Below, piece after piece: positions 1 through 8,210 of a stretch of DNA of 64,000 nt. The position numbers and the translations under genes are program-made. The stretch is from Gordonia sediminis. Lineage in GTDB: Bacteria; Actinomycetota; Actinomycetes; Mycobacteriales; Mycobacteriaceae. The stretch is from the NCBI GenBank assembly GCA_004193205.1, contig RZUM01000011.1:124001-188000 (forward strand), read 5' to 3'. Position 1 is the first letter of the stretch; each line of letters starts with the position of its first letter. The notes under the pieces are model-generated. The model was given only the letters and a program-made list of their open reading frames with translations. It did not search any database and had not been told where the DNA came from.

Positions 1-28
1 CGAGGCCCGCGATGATGAACGGAAGCAT
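1..28 (-). CDS. Branched-chain amino acid ABC permease (LivH-type), N-terminal fragment
   Basis: Only the first nine codons lie in the window. They read MLPFIIAGL, the typical opening of LivH-family inner-membrane permeases, and a GGAG ribosome site precedes the ATG. The gene lies directly downstream of the periplasmic binding-protein gene on the same strand, the usual order of a Liv-type uptake operon. The identity rests on nine residues and this context, so it is tentative. Confidence 0.55.
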
Positions 29-81
29 GGATTCTCCGTGAGATTGAAAGGCCGGCGAGATGCCGAGATTGGGGCGCGATG

Positions 82-119
82 GGTGGGTCGCCGATCAGCG
101 TGCCGACCGGCGACCCACC
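82..119. terminator. Stem-loop between binding protein and permease genes
   Basis: A perfect 11-bp inverted repeat (ggtgggtcgcc / ggcgacccacc) encloses a 16-nt loop just after the binding-protein stop codon. It has no U-tract and precedes a gene on the same strand. It may therefore attenuate transcription or stabilise the 3' end of the upstream message, leaving more binding protein than permease. Confidence 0.6.
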
Positions 120-125
120 TTGGAC

Positions 126-1346
126 TCAGCTCCGCAAGGACTGTGCCAACTGGTCGTCATACTTCGTGACCAACTCGTCCGATACCGGGCAAAACGGCTT
201 GGCTCCGGCGTCGGTCAGCGCATACTTTCCATTCTCGATCTTCCACAGGAAGCTGCAGGTGACGTGTGTCGTCTCGCCTTCGGTGTACGTCACCGGCGCG
301 ATGAGACCATCGAGCGTCTCGTCCTTCGCCGTGTAGAGACCCTTCTTGATGTCCTCGGACGACGTTCCGCCACCGTGCTCGACCCCGTATTCGAGCATCT
401 TGCCGAGGGCCCAGCCGACCGTGCCACCCGAGGAGTCGTCGGCTGAATCCGGTAGTGACGGAAGGTATTTCTTCAACGCCTCGCGGTACGTCGCGACACC
501 GGGCACAGAGGTGTCGAAGAACGGCGCAACGATGTCCTGGGCCACACTGCCGTTGTACGCCGGGTCCGCCAGCCACGACCGCGGAGTCTGGCCGCCGTAG
601 AGCACTTGCGGGAGCTTCACGCCCTGCTGGTAGCACTGATCGGTGACCTTCTGCGCGATCGGCGTCGACAGGGAGAGGAGGTACGACTCGGCACCGCTGC
701 TCTTCAGGCCTTGGCAGAATGCCGTGTAGTCGGGTTGCGAGGAGGACAGTTTGGTGGATTGGACCACCGAGACACCGACCTCCTTGCCCAGCGTCTCCGT
801 GAGAGTTGCGTACTGAGCGGCAATCGGCACCTCGGCCGCATACCCGACCGCGGCCTCAGGTCCGAACTCCTTGGCCGCACTGACCACCGAAAACAGCTGC
901 GCGTTACTCGAATTGATGATCGGGAACACATTGGTCGAGATCAGCGGGGCGACCGAGGACGCGCCGATCACCGGGATCTTCGCCTGCTCGGCAAGCGAGA
1001 CCCACTGAATGTCGCTGGTGTCGAGGTCGAGAATGACATCCGCGCCGTTTGCGATGACTTCCTTCGCCGCGTTGATATTGGTGCCGGTGGGTCCCGCGGT
1101 GTCTTTTGCGGTCAGTTCGACCTGATGCCCGTCGAGGCCACCGCGCGCATTGACATCCTTTGCCCATGCCTCCACCACCGCCTTCGTCGTGGGGCCTGTC
1201 GACCCTGCCGCGCCGGAAAGGCTACCCAGGAAGGCCACCTTCACCGTATCGCCGCTGCCCGACCCGCTATCGCCACCGGAACAACCGGCGAGTGCCAGTG
1301 CCGCGGCCGCCCCCACGGCGAGCATCGACAGTGAACTCTTTCGCAT
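126..1346 (-). CDS. ABC transporter substrate-binding lipoprotein (Leu/Ile/Val-binding family)
   Basis: This 406-aa solute-binding protein belongs to the periplasmic-binding fold type I family, which serves branched-chain amino acid and aromatic-compound ABC importers. I start at the ATG of MRKSS because it has an AGGAG site and exposes a lipoprotein signal: basic n-region, Ala/Leu core, and lipobox LAGC with Cys22 as the lipidated residue. The mature protein begins with a Gly/Ser linker, then VKVAFLGSLSGAAGSTGP, the usual first strand and ligand loop of LivJ-like proteins. Homologues in catabolic islands often bind aromatic acids rather than amino acids, and the neighbours here favour a catabolic substrate. 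The substrate itself cannot be read from the sequence. Confidence 0.9.
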   Translation of the reverse strand: MRKSSLSMLAVGAAAALALAGCSGGDSGSGSGDTVKVAFLGSLSGAAGSTGPTTKAVVEAWAKDVNARGGLDGHQVELTAKDTAGPTGTNINAAKEVIANGADVILDLDTSDIQWVSLAEQAKIPVIGASSVAPLISTNVFPIINSSNAQLFSVVSAAKEFGPEAAVGYAAEVPIAAQYATLTETLGKEVGVSVVQSTKLSSSQPDYTAFCQGLKSSGAESYLLSLSTPIAQKVTDQCYQQGVKLPQVLYGGQTPRSWLADPAYNGSVAQDIVAPFFDTSVPGVATYREALKKYLPSLPDSADDSSGGTVGWALGKMLEYGVEHGGGTSSEDIKKGLYTAKDETLDGLIAPVTYTEGETTHVTCSFLWKIENGKYALTDAGAKPFCPVSDELVTKYDDQLAQSLRS

Positions 1347-1592
1347 GACTTCTCCTGTTTTCTTTGAGATTCGCCTGACTACGGCCGAGTTGCCGCGCTG
1401 GAACGCGCGCGTGCGCGGGGTTCCGGAGCGATCACCTGGAGGCGCATCAACCGGGTCCTTAGTGGCGTACGCCACATCGGATGACCAACCGTAAGATGCG
1501 ACACGATCTTTGTCAACAGCTGTCTAGCTAATTGATAGTCGTCTGAATGCGAGCCGGCAGTGCAGGTAATCGTCCAGGCGGAGGACCGTGCA
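1347..1592 (-). promoter_or_regulatory. Upstream region of the binding-protein gene
   Basis: This gap separates the binding-protein start from the terminator of the next gene. The stretch 1510-1550 is AT-richer than its surroundings and contains TGTCTAG (1521-1527) followed by TTGATAG (1532-1538). These half-sites resemble others upstream of several genes in the first 20 kb. I see no further gene here. Confidence 0.4.
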
Positions 1593-1635
1593 CGACTACC
1601 CCGGTATCGGACTGAGTTCGATACCGGGGTAGTCG
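1593..1635. terminator. Strong terminator after the amidohydrolase gene
   Basis: A perfect 17-bp inverted repeat (arms 1593-1609 and 1619-1635) has a 9-nt loop. It begins 27 bases downstream of the amidohydrolase stop codon, so it separates that gene from the binding-protein gene on the same strand. Confidence 0.8.
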
Positions 1636-1662
1636 AGCGCGGATTCGTGCTTCAGTGAATGG

Positions 1663-2523
1663 TCACGGCCATCTGAGCCACGCGCACAGGGCGTCGCCCA
1701 TCACCAGTTCCCGCGACCGCTCGTCGGCGAACGGGAGCTTCTCGAACACGTCACGCAGTTCGGCCGGAGTGAAGGCGCGGTGATTCATGAAGTCGCTCGA
1801 CCAGAAGCAGCGTTGTGCCCCAAAGGTGTTGACCACCCGCATCATCTGCGTCTCGAACACCTCGCTGCGATAGGGCTCATCGAACTGCCAGTCCCACATC
1901 CTGAGCTTGACACCGACGTTCGGGTGCCGCGCCAGTTCCAGCACCGGGTCGATCGAACGCCCGAAGTCCGCAACATCGTCGGGCTGCATGCTGAAGGTGT
2001 TCATCTGATCGATCATGATCCGCAGATCAGGGAAGCGATCGGCGACATGATCAAGCGCCCCGACCGAGCGCGGCGCCCAGATCATGACCGGGGCGTCGAG
2101 TTCGATCGCGAGTTCGAACAGCCAGTCACACGTTCCGTCGTCCAGCCAGCTCTCGGCACTCAGATCCCCAAAGGCAGAGTCGATATACGTTGCCCGCATT
2201 CCTTTCACGACGTCGTGCTCGAAGAGTTCGCGCAGCCGTACGGCGTCGTTCGGGTCGTCGAGCACCGGTCGCGCCATCACCGCGAACCGATCGGGCACGG
2301 CCTCGGCTGATTCGAGCGCGTAGGCGTCGCGGCCACAGAACCAGGTCGGTACCTGGATTGCGGCGCGCTCGATGCCGGCCTCATCCATGCCCTCCAGCAG
2401 CTGCTCGGCTGACACCGGATAGCCCCCGGTCCCGGTTGGTCCATACTGCAACGCCCAGTCCGGCCAGGGATTCTGTGTCGAATTCGGACGACATACGTGA
2501 AGCTGGGAGTCTGCGACTGTCAT
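1663..2523 (-). CDS. Amidohydrolase-2 family protein (ACMSD-like fold), metal ligands altered
   Basis: This 286-aa TIM-barrel protein belongs to the amidohydrolase-2 family, which includes decarboxylases and C-C or lactone hydrolases of aromatic catabolism. I start at MTVADSQLHV because the 21-residue extension upstream has no family similarity. Two usual metal ligands look replaced. The N-terminal D-x-H-x-H motif reads DSQLH, and the barrel His after the fifth strand reads IMIDQMN. The late Asp is kept (FWSSDF). It may therefore work without metal or have a non-catalytic role. It is transcribed divergently from the VOC/oxidase/SnoaL group. Confidence 0.75.
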   Translation of the reverse strand: MTVADSQLHVCRPNSTQNPWPDWALQYGPTGTGGYPVSAEQLLEGMDEAGIERAAIQVPTWFCGRDAYALESAEAVPDRFAVMARPVLDDPNDAVRLRELFEHDVVKGMRATYIDSAFGDLSAESWLDDGTCDWLFELAIELDAPVMIWAPRSVGALDHVADRFPDLRIMIDQMNTFSMQPDDVADFGRSIDPVLELARHPNVGVKLRMWDWQFDEPYRSEVFETQMMRVVNTFGAQRCFWSSDFMNHRAFTPAELRDVFEKLPFADERSRELVMGDALCAWLRWP

Positions 2524-2682
2524 GAGCTCGCTTTCCAATCGGTGAGTTGCGGCTTCGCTGCGGAATGGGAAGAGGATGTAACCCACACCACCGTAAAGAT
2601 GTTAGTCTTGTCACTATACAAACGTCTACCAGCCGGTCGAGTTCTCGCGGACATCGGCCGCCAGCGACAAGGAGTTGCCATA
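2524..2682. promoter_or_regulatory. Divergent promoter region, amidohydrolase / VOC operon
   Basis: This 159-bp region lies between two divergent starts. It contains an AT-rich patch at 2597-2630 with GTTAGTC, CACTATAC and GTCTAC elements, similar in character to promoters elsewhere in the island. The site AAGGAG (2669-2674) is well placed for the GTG start at 2683. Confidence 0.45.
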
Positions 2683-3105
2683 GTGCCCGGAACGCCACGT
2701 TCACTGGAAATGGGGATCGTCGTCGACGACCTCGATCGCATGACCGCGTTTTATCGGGACGCCCTGGGATGCCGTCACATCGTCGATCGCGAGGCACCCA
2801 TCGGAGTCATGCGCCGGCTGCGCTGCGGAGATGCCCAGATCAAACTCTTGAAACACAAGGTTCCGTCGACGGGCTCCAATCCTGGCGGCGGTCCACGCGC
2901 AGACTGCACCGGGTACCGCTGGTTCAGCATCACGATCGAGAATGACCTCGAGGAGACCTTGGCACGCTGCGAGACCCACGGAGGTCGTGTGGTGTCACCG
3001 ATCTCCGGAACCTATGTCGATGGGCCTCGTTACATGGTCATCGAGGATCCCGAGAACAACTGGTTCGAGGTTCTCGACGGCGACCTCGACTACGACAAGT
3101 TCTAG
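2683..3105 (+). CDS. VOC (glyoxalase/bleomycin-resistance) family protein
   Basis: A single-module VOC protein of 140 aa. The open frame extends upstream, but I choose the GTG at 2683 because AAGGAG lies 8 bases before it and the family similarity begins here (LEMGIVVDDLDRMTAFYRDALG). The C-terminal DPENNWFEVLD carries the usual last glutamate ligand. The first ligand position reads Glu instead of the common His. Members include lyases, isomerases and ring-cleavage enzymes. It is first in a group with an FMN oxidase and a SnoaL-like protein. Confidence 0.8.
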   Translation: MPGTPRSLEMGIVVDDLDRMTAFYRDALGCRHIVDREAPIGVMRRLRCGDAQIKLLKHKVPSTGSNPGGGPRADCTGYRWFSITIENDLEETLARCETHGGRVVSPISGTYVDGPRYMVIEDPENNWFEVLDGDLDYDKF

Positions 3106-3135
3106 CCCCCCGGCGAACCGACGAACGGACACACC

Positions 3136-4317
3136 TTGCTGAACCAGGCCTCGACCGCTCAGAAGATCACCAGTGTGACGGCGGCGAAATACTACATGGA
3201 CCGACGAATCCCGAAGTTTCTCTCGCAGCGTTACGAGGGCGGTTCCGGGCGCGCAGTCACGCTGCGCCGCAACGTCGATGCCTTCGACGAGATCACCTTC
3301 CGTCCCCGCGCCGCGCGCGGTTTCGAGAAGCAAGAGCTCGCGACTACCGTGCTCGACACCGAGATCTCGATGCCGGTGATGATCGCCCCGACCGGCGGCC
3401 TCGCGATCGGCTATTGGGACGCCGAACGCGCCGAGGCCCGGGCGGCCGGCAAGGCCGGAACAGCGATGATCGTCAGCGCATCCACGGGTACGGCGGTCGA
3501 GGACGTGGCTGCGGCGACGGAGGGTCCCGTCTTCTTCCAGTTGCACCATCTCTACGACCGGGAGCACTCGGCGACGATGATCGAACGGGCGAAGCGGTCC
3601 GGTTGCGCGGCCCTGCTCCTCACGATCGATGCCCGTGGCGGCGCCATGCGCGAACGCCACCCCCGGGACACCTCGTTCTCACCCATGTCATTCGGCCTCG
3701 GGCAGCTGGTCCGGGCAGCTCCGCAGACGCTTCGGCGCCCTCGCTGGCTCATCGACTTCCTGCGCCACCGAAGTGGGTTGACCGTACCGATGGCTCCGCT
3801 CACCGACGGCAAACCGCTCCCGGTCTATCGCATCATGGAGGCGCTGAGCGTGCGGCCGACGGTGTGGGATGACATCGCATGGATTCGCGAGCGGTGGGAG
3901 GGCCCACTCGTCGTCAAGGGCGTCATCACCCCCGATGACGCCCGCGAGGCGGTCGCTCGCGGCGCTGACGCCATCGTCGTTTCCAACCACGGAGGATTGG
4001 CGCTCGACGGAGTCCCCGCCACGATCAGCGCGCTACCGCAGATCGTGGATGCAGTGGGGTCGCAAACCGAGGTCTGGTTTGACGGCGGCGTGCGCCGGGG
4101 ATCGGATGTGATCAAGGCACTCGCCCTCGGCGCGCGGGCCGTGCTCATTGGCCGTCCGGCCATCTACGGCGTGATGGCGGCCGGCGAACCAGGCGTGACG
4201 CGCATCCTCGAACTGTTCCGGCAGGAGATGAAAGGGGTGCTGTCTGCACTCGGGTGCGACTCCGTCCACGACCTCACACCGGAGATGGTCGCCGTCCCCG
4301 ACCACTGGCGCCCCTGA
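3136..4317 (+). CDS. FMN-dependent alpha-hydroxy-acid oxidase family protein, MftD-like
   Basis: This 393-aa protein has the (beta/alpha)8 FMN fold of lactate/glycolate oxidases and of MftD, the pre-mycofactocin synthase. The FMN-binding N-terminal part reads MPVMIAPTGG, the catalytic His285 lies in SNHGG, and the C-terminal phosphate region reads DGGVRRGSDVIKALALGA. The substrate-carboxylate Arg that normally follows SNHGG is Leu288 (SNHGGLALDG). MftD proteins also lack that Arg. I start at TTG 3136, as no better start lies nearer the previous gene; GTG 3175 is an alternative. It lies 30 bases after the VOC gene. No mftA, mftB or mftC lies in the window, so a role in mycofactocin synthesis is not supported. 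Confidence 0.8.
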   Translation: MLNQASTAQKITSVTAAKYYMDRRIPKFLSQRYEGGSGRAVTLRRNVDAFDEITFRPRAARGFEKQELATTVLDTEISMPVMIAPTGGLAIGYWDAERAEARAAGKAGTAMIVSASTGTAVEDVAAATEGPVFFQLHHLYDREHSATMIERAKRSGCAALLLTIDARGGAMRERHPRDTSFSPMSFGLGQLVRAAPQTLRRPRWLIDFLRHRSGLTVPMAPLTDGKPLPVYRIMEALSVRPTVWDDIAWIRERWEGPLVVKGVITPDDAREAVARGADAIVVSNHGGLALDGVPATISALPQIVDAVGSQTEVWFDGGVRRGSDVIKALALGARAVLIGRPAIYGVMAAGEPGVTRILELFRQEMKGVLSALGCDSVHDLTPEMVAVPDHWRP

Positions 4318-4338
4318 ACGAGAACGGAGAAGCCCCTC

Positions 4339-4758
4339 ATGGTTCTGACGACGGACGACCACATCGAGATCCAGCAGCTCTACACGCGCTACCAGCTCGG
4401 TGTCGATGGTGTTCTGGGAGTGGACGACTGGCTGAGCTGCTGGACGGACGACGGCGAGCATCGAATGTATCTGTGGGCGCCGAACTACCCGAAAGGTCTC
4501 CGAGAGCTTCGCGCAGCGGCCGAGCGAGTCATGGGCGCCCGATCCCGGCCCACCTACCATTGGACCTCGTCACCACACATACTACCGGCGGCGTTCGGCG
4601 CCACGGGTTACTGCTACTGCCTCGGCATTGTGGAAGGCGACGACGCACAGGCCAATGTCGGACCGGCGTTACTTTACGAGGATGAATTGGTCCGCGATCG
4701 CGGGGCGTGGAAGTTCCGGCGCCGGACGATCGGCCCGAGAGGGTCTCGTACCGACTAG
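4339..4758 (+). CDS. SnoaL-like / NTF2-fold protein
   Basis: A 139-aa cone-shaped alpha+beta protein of the SnoaL/NTF2 class. Recognition rests on the N-terminal helix pattern (IEIQQLYTRYQLGVD), the following WLSCWTDDG and the central strand pair. Catabolic members act as small isomerases, hydrolases or dehydratases, or pair with dioxygenases. It starts at an ATG 21 bases after the oxidase stop and ends the forward operon, just before a strong terminator. Its exact reaction is unknown. Confidence 0.75.
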   Translation: MVLTTDDHIEIQQLYTRYQLGVDGVLGVDDWLSCWTDDGEHRMYLWAPNYPKGLRELRAAAERVMGARSRPTYHWTSSPHILPAAFGATGYCYCLGIVEGDDAQANVGPALLYEDELVRDRGAWKFRRRTIGPRGSRTD

Positions 4759-4768
4759 AACCAGACGA

Positions 4769-4817
4769 CGCGACGAGGACCGCCCCACTGCGCGGCAGTG
4801 GGGCGGTCCTCGTCGCG
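4769..4817. terminator. Long perfect bidirectional terminator
   Basis: A perfect 22-bp inverted repeat (arms 4769-4790 and 4796-4817) with a 5-nt loop lies midway between two convergent operons. It can end transcription from either side. Confidence 0.9.
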
Positions 4818-4827
4818 AAAGTGGTTA

Positions 4828-5709
4828 CTACTGTACATGATTCGCGAGAACTTCACGGCCCGCGTAAGCTGGTCCGCTCTCGATTCGAGTGACGAGCGTA
4901 CCGATCCCCTCGATGGAGCTCTCGATCACGTCACCGGGTTCCAGGTAGCGCCGGGGAGTGCGGAAGACGCCGACACCCGCCGGTGTTCCGGTGAACACCA
5001 GGTCGCCGGGAAGCAGCGAACACGACTCCGAGAGGTAGGCGATGAGTTCGGGGACAGAGAAGATCAGCTCGCTGGTTCGGCTCTTCTGCATCAGTTCACC
5101 GGTCACCGTGCACTCGATGGCGAGATCGTCGGGGTCGGCGAACTCGTCGACGCTGACGAGCCAGGGTCCGATCGGGCCGAACCCGGGAAAGGACTTGCCC
5201 AGTGAGAACTGTGGCGCCCTACCGCCTTTCAGTTGCAGCGGCCGTTCCGTGAGATCCTGCCCCACCGTGAGCGCCGCGACATACGACCATGCCTCGTCGA
5301 CTGCCACCCGATGCGCTGTCCGGCCGATGACGGCGACGAGCTCCACCTCCCAGTCCACCTTGCCTGTCGGCAGCGCAACCGAGGCTTCCGGGCCCACCAG
5401 ACAGGTGGGGAACTTCGTGAAGATCATCGGCAACTCCGGCGTCTGCGCTCCGGCCTCGGCGATGTGATCGGCATAGTTGGCTCCGACGGCGAACACCTGG
5501 CGTGCGGTGCCGATCGGCATCTCGAGATCGCCGGTCACGACGAACTCATCACCGAAGGTGCCCGACGCCGTCCAGTCGCGTAGTTCGTCCCAGCACTCGT
5601 ACAGGCCGTCGACATCCGCAGGGAACCGCCCGGTGCTGGCGCGCTCGATGTCGATGGACCCATTCGCGGTCACGAGAACCGCCCGGCCGCCCACTTTTCC
5701 GATTCGCAT
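4828..5709 (-). CDS. Fumarylacetoacetate hydrolase (FAH) family protein
   Basis: This 293-aa FAH-superfamily enzyme would hydrolyse or decarboxylate a ring-fission type dicarbonyl, or hydrate a 2-keto-enoate. The metal site is visible: VDWEVELVAVIG supplies acidic ligands, VGQDLTER supplies the Asp, and GDLVFTGTPAGVG is the family signature near the C-terminus. I start at MRIGKVGG because AAAGGAG precedes it. It is the last gene of the reverse operon and ends beside the bidirectional terminator. Its position after a cleavage-type gene and two CoA transferases suggests it handles a ring-opened intermediate. Confidence 0.88.
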   Translation of the reverse strand: MRIGKVGGRAVLVTANGSIDIERASTGRFPADVDGLYECWDELRDWTASGTFGDEFVVTGDLEMPIGTARQVFAVGANYADHIAEAGAQTPELPMIFTKFPTCLVGPEASVALPTGKVDWEVELVAVIGRTAHRVAVDEAWSYVAALTVGQDLTERPLQLKGGRAPQFSLGKSFPGFGPIGPWLVSVDEFADPDDLAIECTVTGELMQKSRTSELIFSVPELIAYLSESCSLLPGDLVFTGTPAGVGVFRTPRRYLEPGDVIESSIEGIGTLVTRIESGPAYAGREVLANHVQ

Positions 5710-5743
5710 CAGCAGAACTCCTTTACCGTCGTGACCATCACGG

Positions 5744-6886
5744 TCACGATTCCATTGCCTTCCAGCCGTGCTCACGTAGCGCCGTCCCGTGGTCATTCAG
5801 TTCGGGCGCATGCACATTGAGTACGCTGGCGATTCCGTTGATCGGGATCCGGACGTGCGGTACCGGATCACTGCCGAGGATGTCGAGAGCCTGGACGAAC
5901 GGGTCGGTGAATACATCGGCAGCGCGGTTGGCGGGCGCCACAGGTATGTCAGCGGCGCGGAAACGGTCCAGCCAATTGTCCTGAGAGTCCTCGGCAAGCC
6001 GTTCGGTGATCAACGAATTCAGTTCCGGGACATGCTGGAGCCGGCTCGCGTAGTCAACGAACTCGGGCTCGCGCAATCGCGGAATGTCGAGGAGTTCGAC
6101 CAGCGCACCCCACGCCTTGGGATCGACCGCGCTGAACGCGATGAATCCGTCGCCTCCGGTCGCGAACGGACCGGCCGCGGGCTCGGCTCGCCACGGGCGT
6201 GCGTGCGGATCGGCCACATCCATCTCGCGCAACAGCCGCATGAACATGAATGCGACGGCAGCGCCGAGTACGGGCACCTCCACATGTACGCCGTCGCGAT
6301 CAGTCTGCCCGAGTGCTGCCATCGTCCCGACGACGGCATACATGCCCGAACCGAGATCGCTGAAAGGTGCGGCCGGCGGCTCGTGCAACTCACCGGCCGG
6401 GTCCACGAACGCCCCTGAGCGAGCGTTGAACTGAGTCTCGTGGCCCTGCTCACCACTGCCCGCGCCACTCGAGGCGAACGGTGGGATCGACACGTACACC
6501 AGGCCGGGATTCACCTGCGCCAACGCCTCGGCGCCCAGGTCCAGCCGATCCATCGCGCCGGGCCGGAAGGACTCGACCAGTACGTCGGCCTCGGCGGCCA
6601 GTTCCCGGCAGAGTTGCCGATCGTCGGGGTCCTTGAGGTTGAGTTCGATGCTCGCCTTGCCTCGGTTCAGCGCGTGGAAGTACTCGCGCACCGTCTTACG
6701 CTGAACCTCGCCTCCCGGCTTCTCCACCTTCACCACCGAGGCGCCGAGATCGGCCATCATCTGCGTGCAGAACGGGCCCGGACCAAACGTCGAGAAGTCC
6801 AGCACGCGAAGGCCTTCGAGCGGCGGCACGCCGGACTTGGGGAATCGCCACCGCTCCCGCTCGGGTTGTGTGGTCTCACTGGTCAT
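5744..6886 (-). CDS. Class III CoA transferase (CaiB/BaiF family)
   Basis: This 380-aa protein transfers CoA between an acyl-CoA and a free acid. The family start LRVLDFSTFGPGPFCTQMMADLGASVVKVE is intact in pattern, and the Gly-rich substrate loop follows. The usual catalytic Asp lies in the middle part, near AFSDLGSGMYAVVG. I prefer ATG 6886 over the upstream TTG because GAGGTG is correctly spaced only for the ATG. It is one of two adjacent, clearly different paralogues, so two acids or a two-subunit enzyme may be involved. It is separated from the FAH gene by 34 bases. Confidence 0.87.
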   Translation of the reverse strand: MTSETTQPERERWRFPKSGVPPLEGLRVLDFSTFGPGPFCTQMMADLGASVVKVEKPGGEVQRKTVREYFHALNRGKASIELNLKDPDDRQLCRELAAEADVLVESFRPGAMDRLDLGAEALAQVNPGLVYVSIPPFASSGAGSGEQGHETQFNARSGAFVDPAGELHEPPAAPFSDLGSGMYAVVGTMAALGQTDRDGVHVEVPVLGAAVAFMFMRLLREMDVADPHARPWRAEPAAGPFATGGDGFIAFSAVDPKAWGALVELLDIPRLREPEFVDYASRLQHVPELNSLITERLAEDSQDNWLDRFRAADIPVAPANRAADVFTDPFVQALDILGSDPVPHVRIPINGIASVLNVHAPELNDHGTALREHGWKAMES

Positions 6887-6940
6887 GCTCAATACACCTC
6901 ATACCGGTCATACCGGCTGTCGTTTTGGTGGGACGGGGAA

Positions 6941-8137
6941 TTATTCGCGGCCGTCGCCGATGACGCCGAGCTCGCGCAGTCGATCGATCTGATCCGTGGT
7001 CAAGAACTCGCCCAGTACCGCATTCGTGTCCCGGCCCTTGGTCGGCCAGTCATGCACGCCACCCGGGCGGCGACCATCGAAGCTCCACGGGGCACCGGTG
7101 AAACTCATCCCGCTGGCGTCGTCGGTGTCAGCGAACATGCCGAGTGCCTCGATGTGCGGGTCGGCCATCACGTCGGCCAGGGAGTTCACCCGCGTGTGCG
7201 GAACGTCGGCCTTCAACAGCACGTCGATGAGTTTCGTGGTGGGCCACTGGCGAGAGAACGACTCGATCTCGGTCAGCAACTCGTCGTGATTGCGTACCCG
7301 TCCATCAAAGGTCGAGTACCGCTCGTCGTCCACGAGATGACTGCAGCCGAGCGCCACCATCAGCGCCTCGAAGAACTTCTGCGATGTGGACAGATGAACG
7401 ATGATGATGTCGCCATCGGCGGTATGGCACGGGAAGATCGCCGACGTGCGGGAGCGAGCCTCCACGTTGAACTGCGTGCCGGTGGCCTGCAGGTGCGAGA
7501 ACTGGTCGGAGATGAGGGAGATGGTGCCCTCGAGCAGCGAGGTCTCCACGACCGTGCCCCTGCCGGTACGTTCGCGCTGGACCAGCCCGGCCATGACTCC
7601 AGCCGCAGCCACGATCCCGGTGCCGAGGTCACCCAGCGCAGGCCCGACCTCGGGCATGCGATCAGAGGGCGTCAGCAAGCTGAGCAGTCCCGAGAACGCC
7701 TGGCCGATGCTGTCATAGGCGGGGCGCCCGGCCAACGGGCCCGTGCGGCCGTATCCGGAGACACTGAGATAGACCAGGCGCGGGTTCAGGCCCAGCAGCG
7801 TCTCCCCGGACAGTCCCAGCTTCTCCACCGTCGCGGGCCGATAGTTGTGGGTGAAGACATCGAACGTCGGGATCAATTGGTCCAGGAGCGCACGCCCCTC
7901 GGGGGCTTTCAGATCCACGACGATGCTCTGTTTGCCGGCGTTGATCTGCGCGAATGGCAGCGGTCCCCGCGGCGAATTCCAATTGCGGATCGGATCACCG
8001 CCCGGCGACTCGAGCTTGACCACCTCGGCTCCGAGCAGACGTAACAAGGAGCCCGCGTATGGGGCCGCGATCACGTTGGCCACCTCGAGGACTCGGATGC
8101 CCTCCAACGGGAGGGACTGTCCAGACGAACTGTTCAC
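6941..8137 (-). CDS. Class III CoA transferase (CaiB/BaiF family), second copy
   Basis: This 398-aa protein is the second CaiB/BaiF-type transferase. It opens with IRVLEVANVIAAPYAGSLLRLLGAEVVKLE and keeps the Asp-containing motif PALGDLGTGIVAAAG. I choose GTG 8137 (VNSSSGQ) because GGAG lies just before it; the longer frame begins with TTG and lacks a ribosome site. It lies 54 bases upstream of the first transferase in the same operon. Tandem family III transferases act as two enzymes or as one heteromer, and the sequence does not decide which. Confidence 0.87.
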   Translation of the reverse strand: MNSSSGQSLPLEGIRVLEVANVIAAPYAGSLLRLLGAEVVKLESPGGDPIRNWNSPRGPLPFAQINAGKQSIVVDLKAPEGRALLDQLIPTFDVFTHNYRPATVEKLGLSGETLLGLNPRLVYLSVSGYGRTGPLAGRPAYDSIGQAFSGLLSLLTPSDRMPEVGPALGDLGTGIVAAAGVMAGLVQRERTGRGTVVETSLLEGTISLISDQFSHLQATGTQFNVEARSRTSAIFPCHTADGDIIIVHLSTSQKFFEALMVALGCSHLVDDERYSTFDGRVRNHDELLTEIESFSRQWPTTKLIDVLLKADVPHTRVNSLADVMADPHIEALGMFADTDDASGMSFTGAPWSFDGRRPGGVHDWPTKGRDTNAVLGEFLTTDQIDRLRELGVIGDGRE

Positions 8138-8210
8138 TTCGAACTCCAATCGAACTCCGTGTCGCAATCACCCGAGAACATCACATGGCGCACCATGGCC
8201 GGCACCCGCA

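Noticed and set aside
3136-4317. Mycofactocin biosynthesis locus
   Set aside because: Only a MftD-like gene is present; the precursor, radical-SAM and chaperone genes are absent.
6440-8044. Long open frame of 534 codons on the + strand
   Set aside because: It lies antisense to the two CoA transferase genes, has no ribosome site or family motif, and its composition (Arg/His/Gly-rich) is that of a shadow frame in GC-rich DNA.
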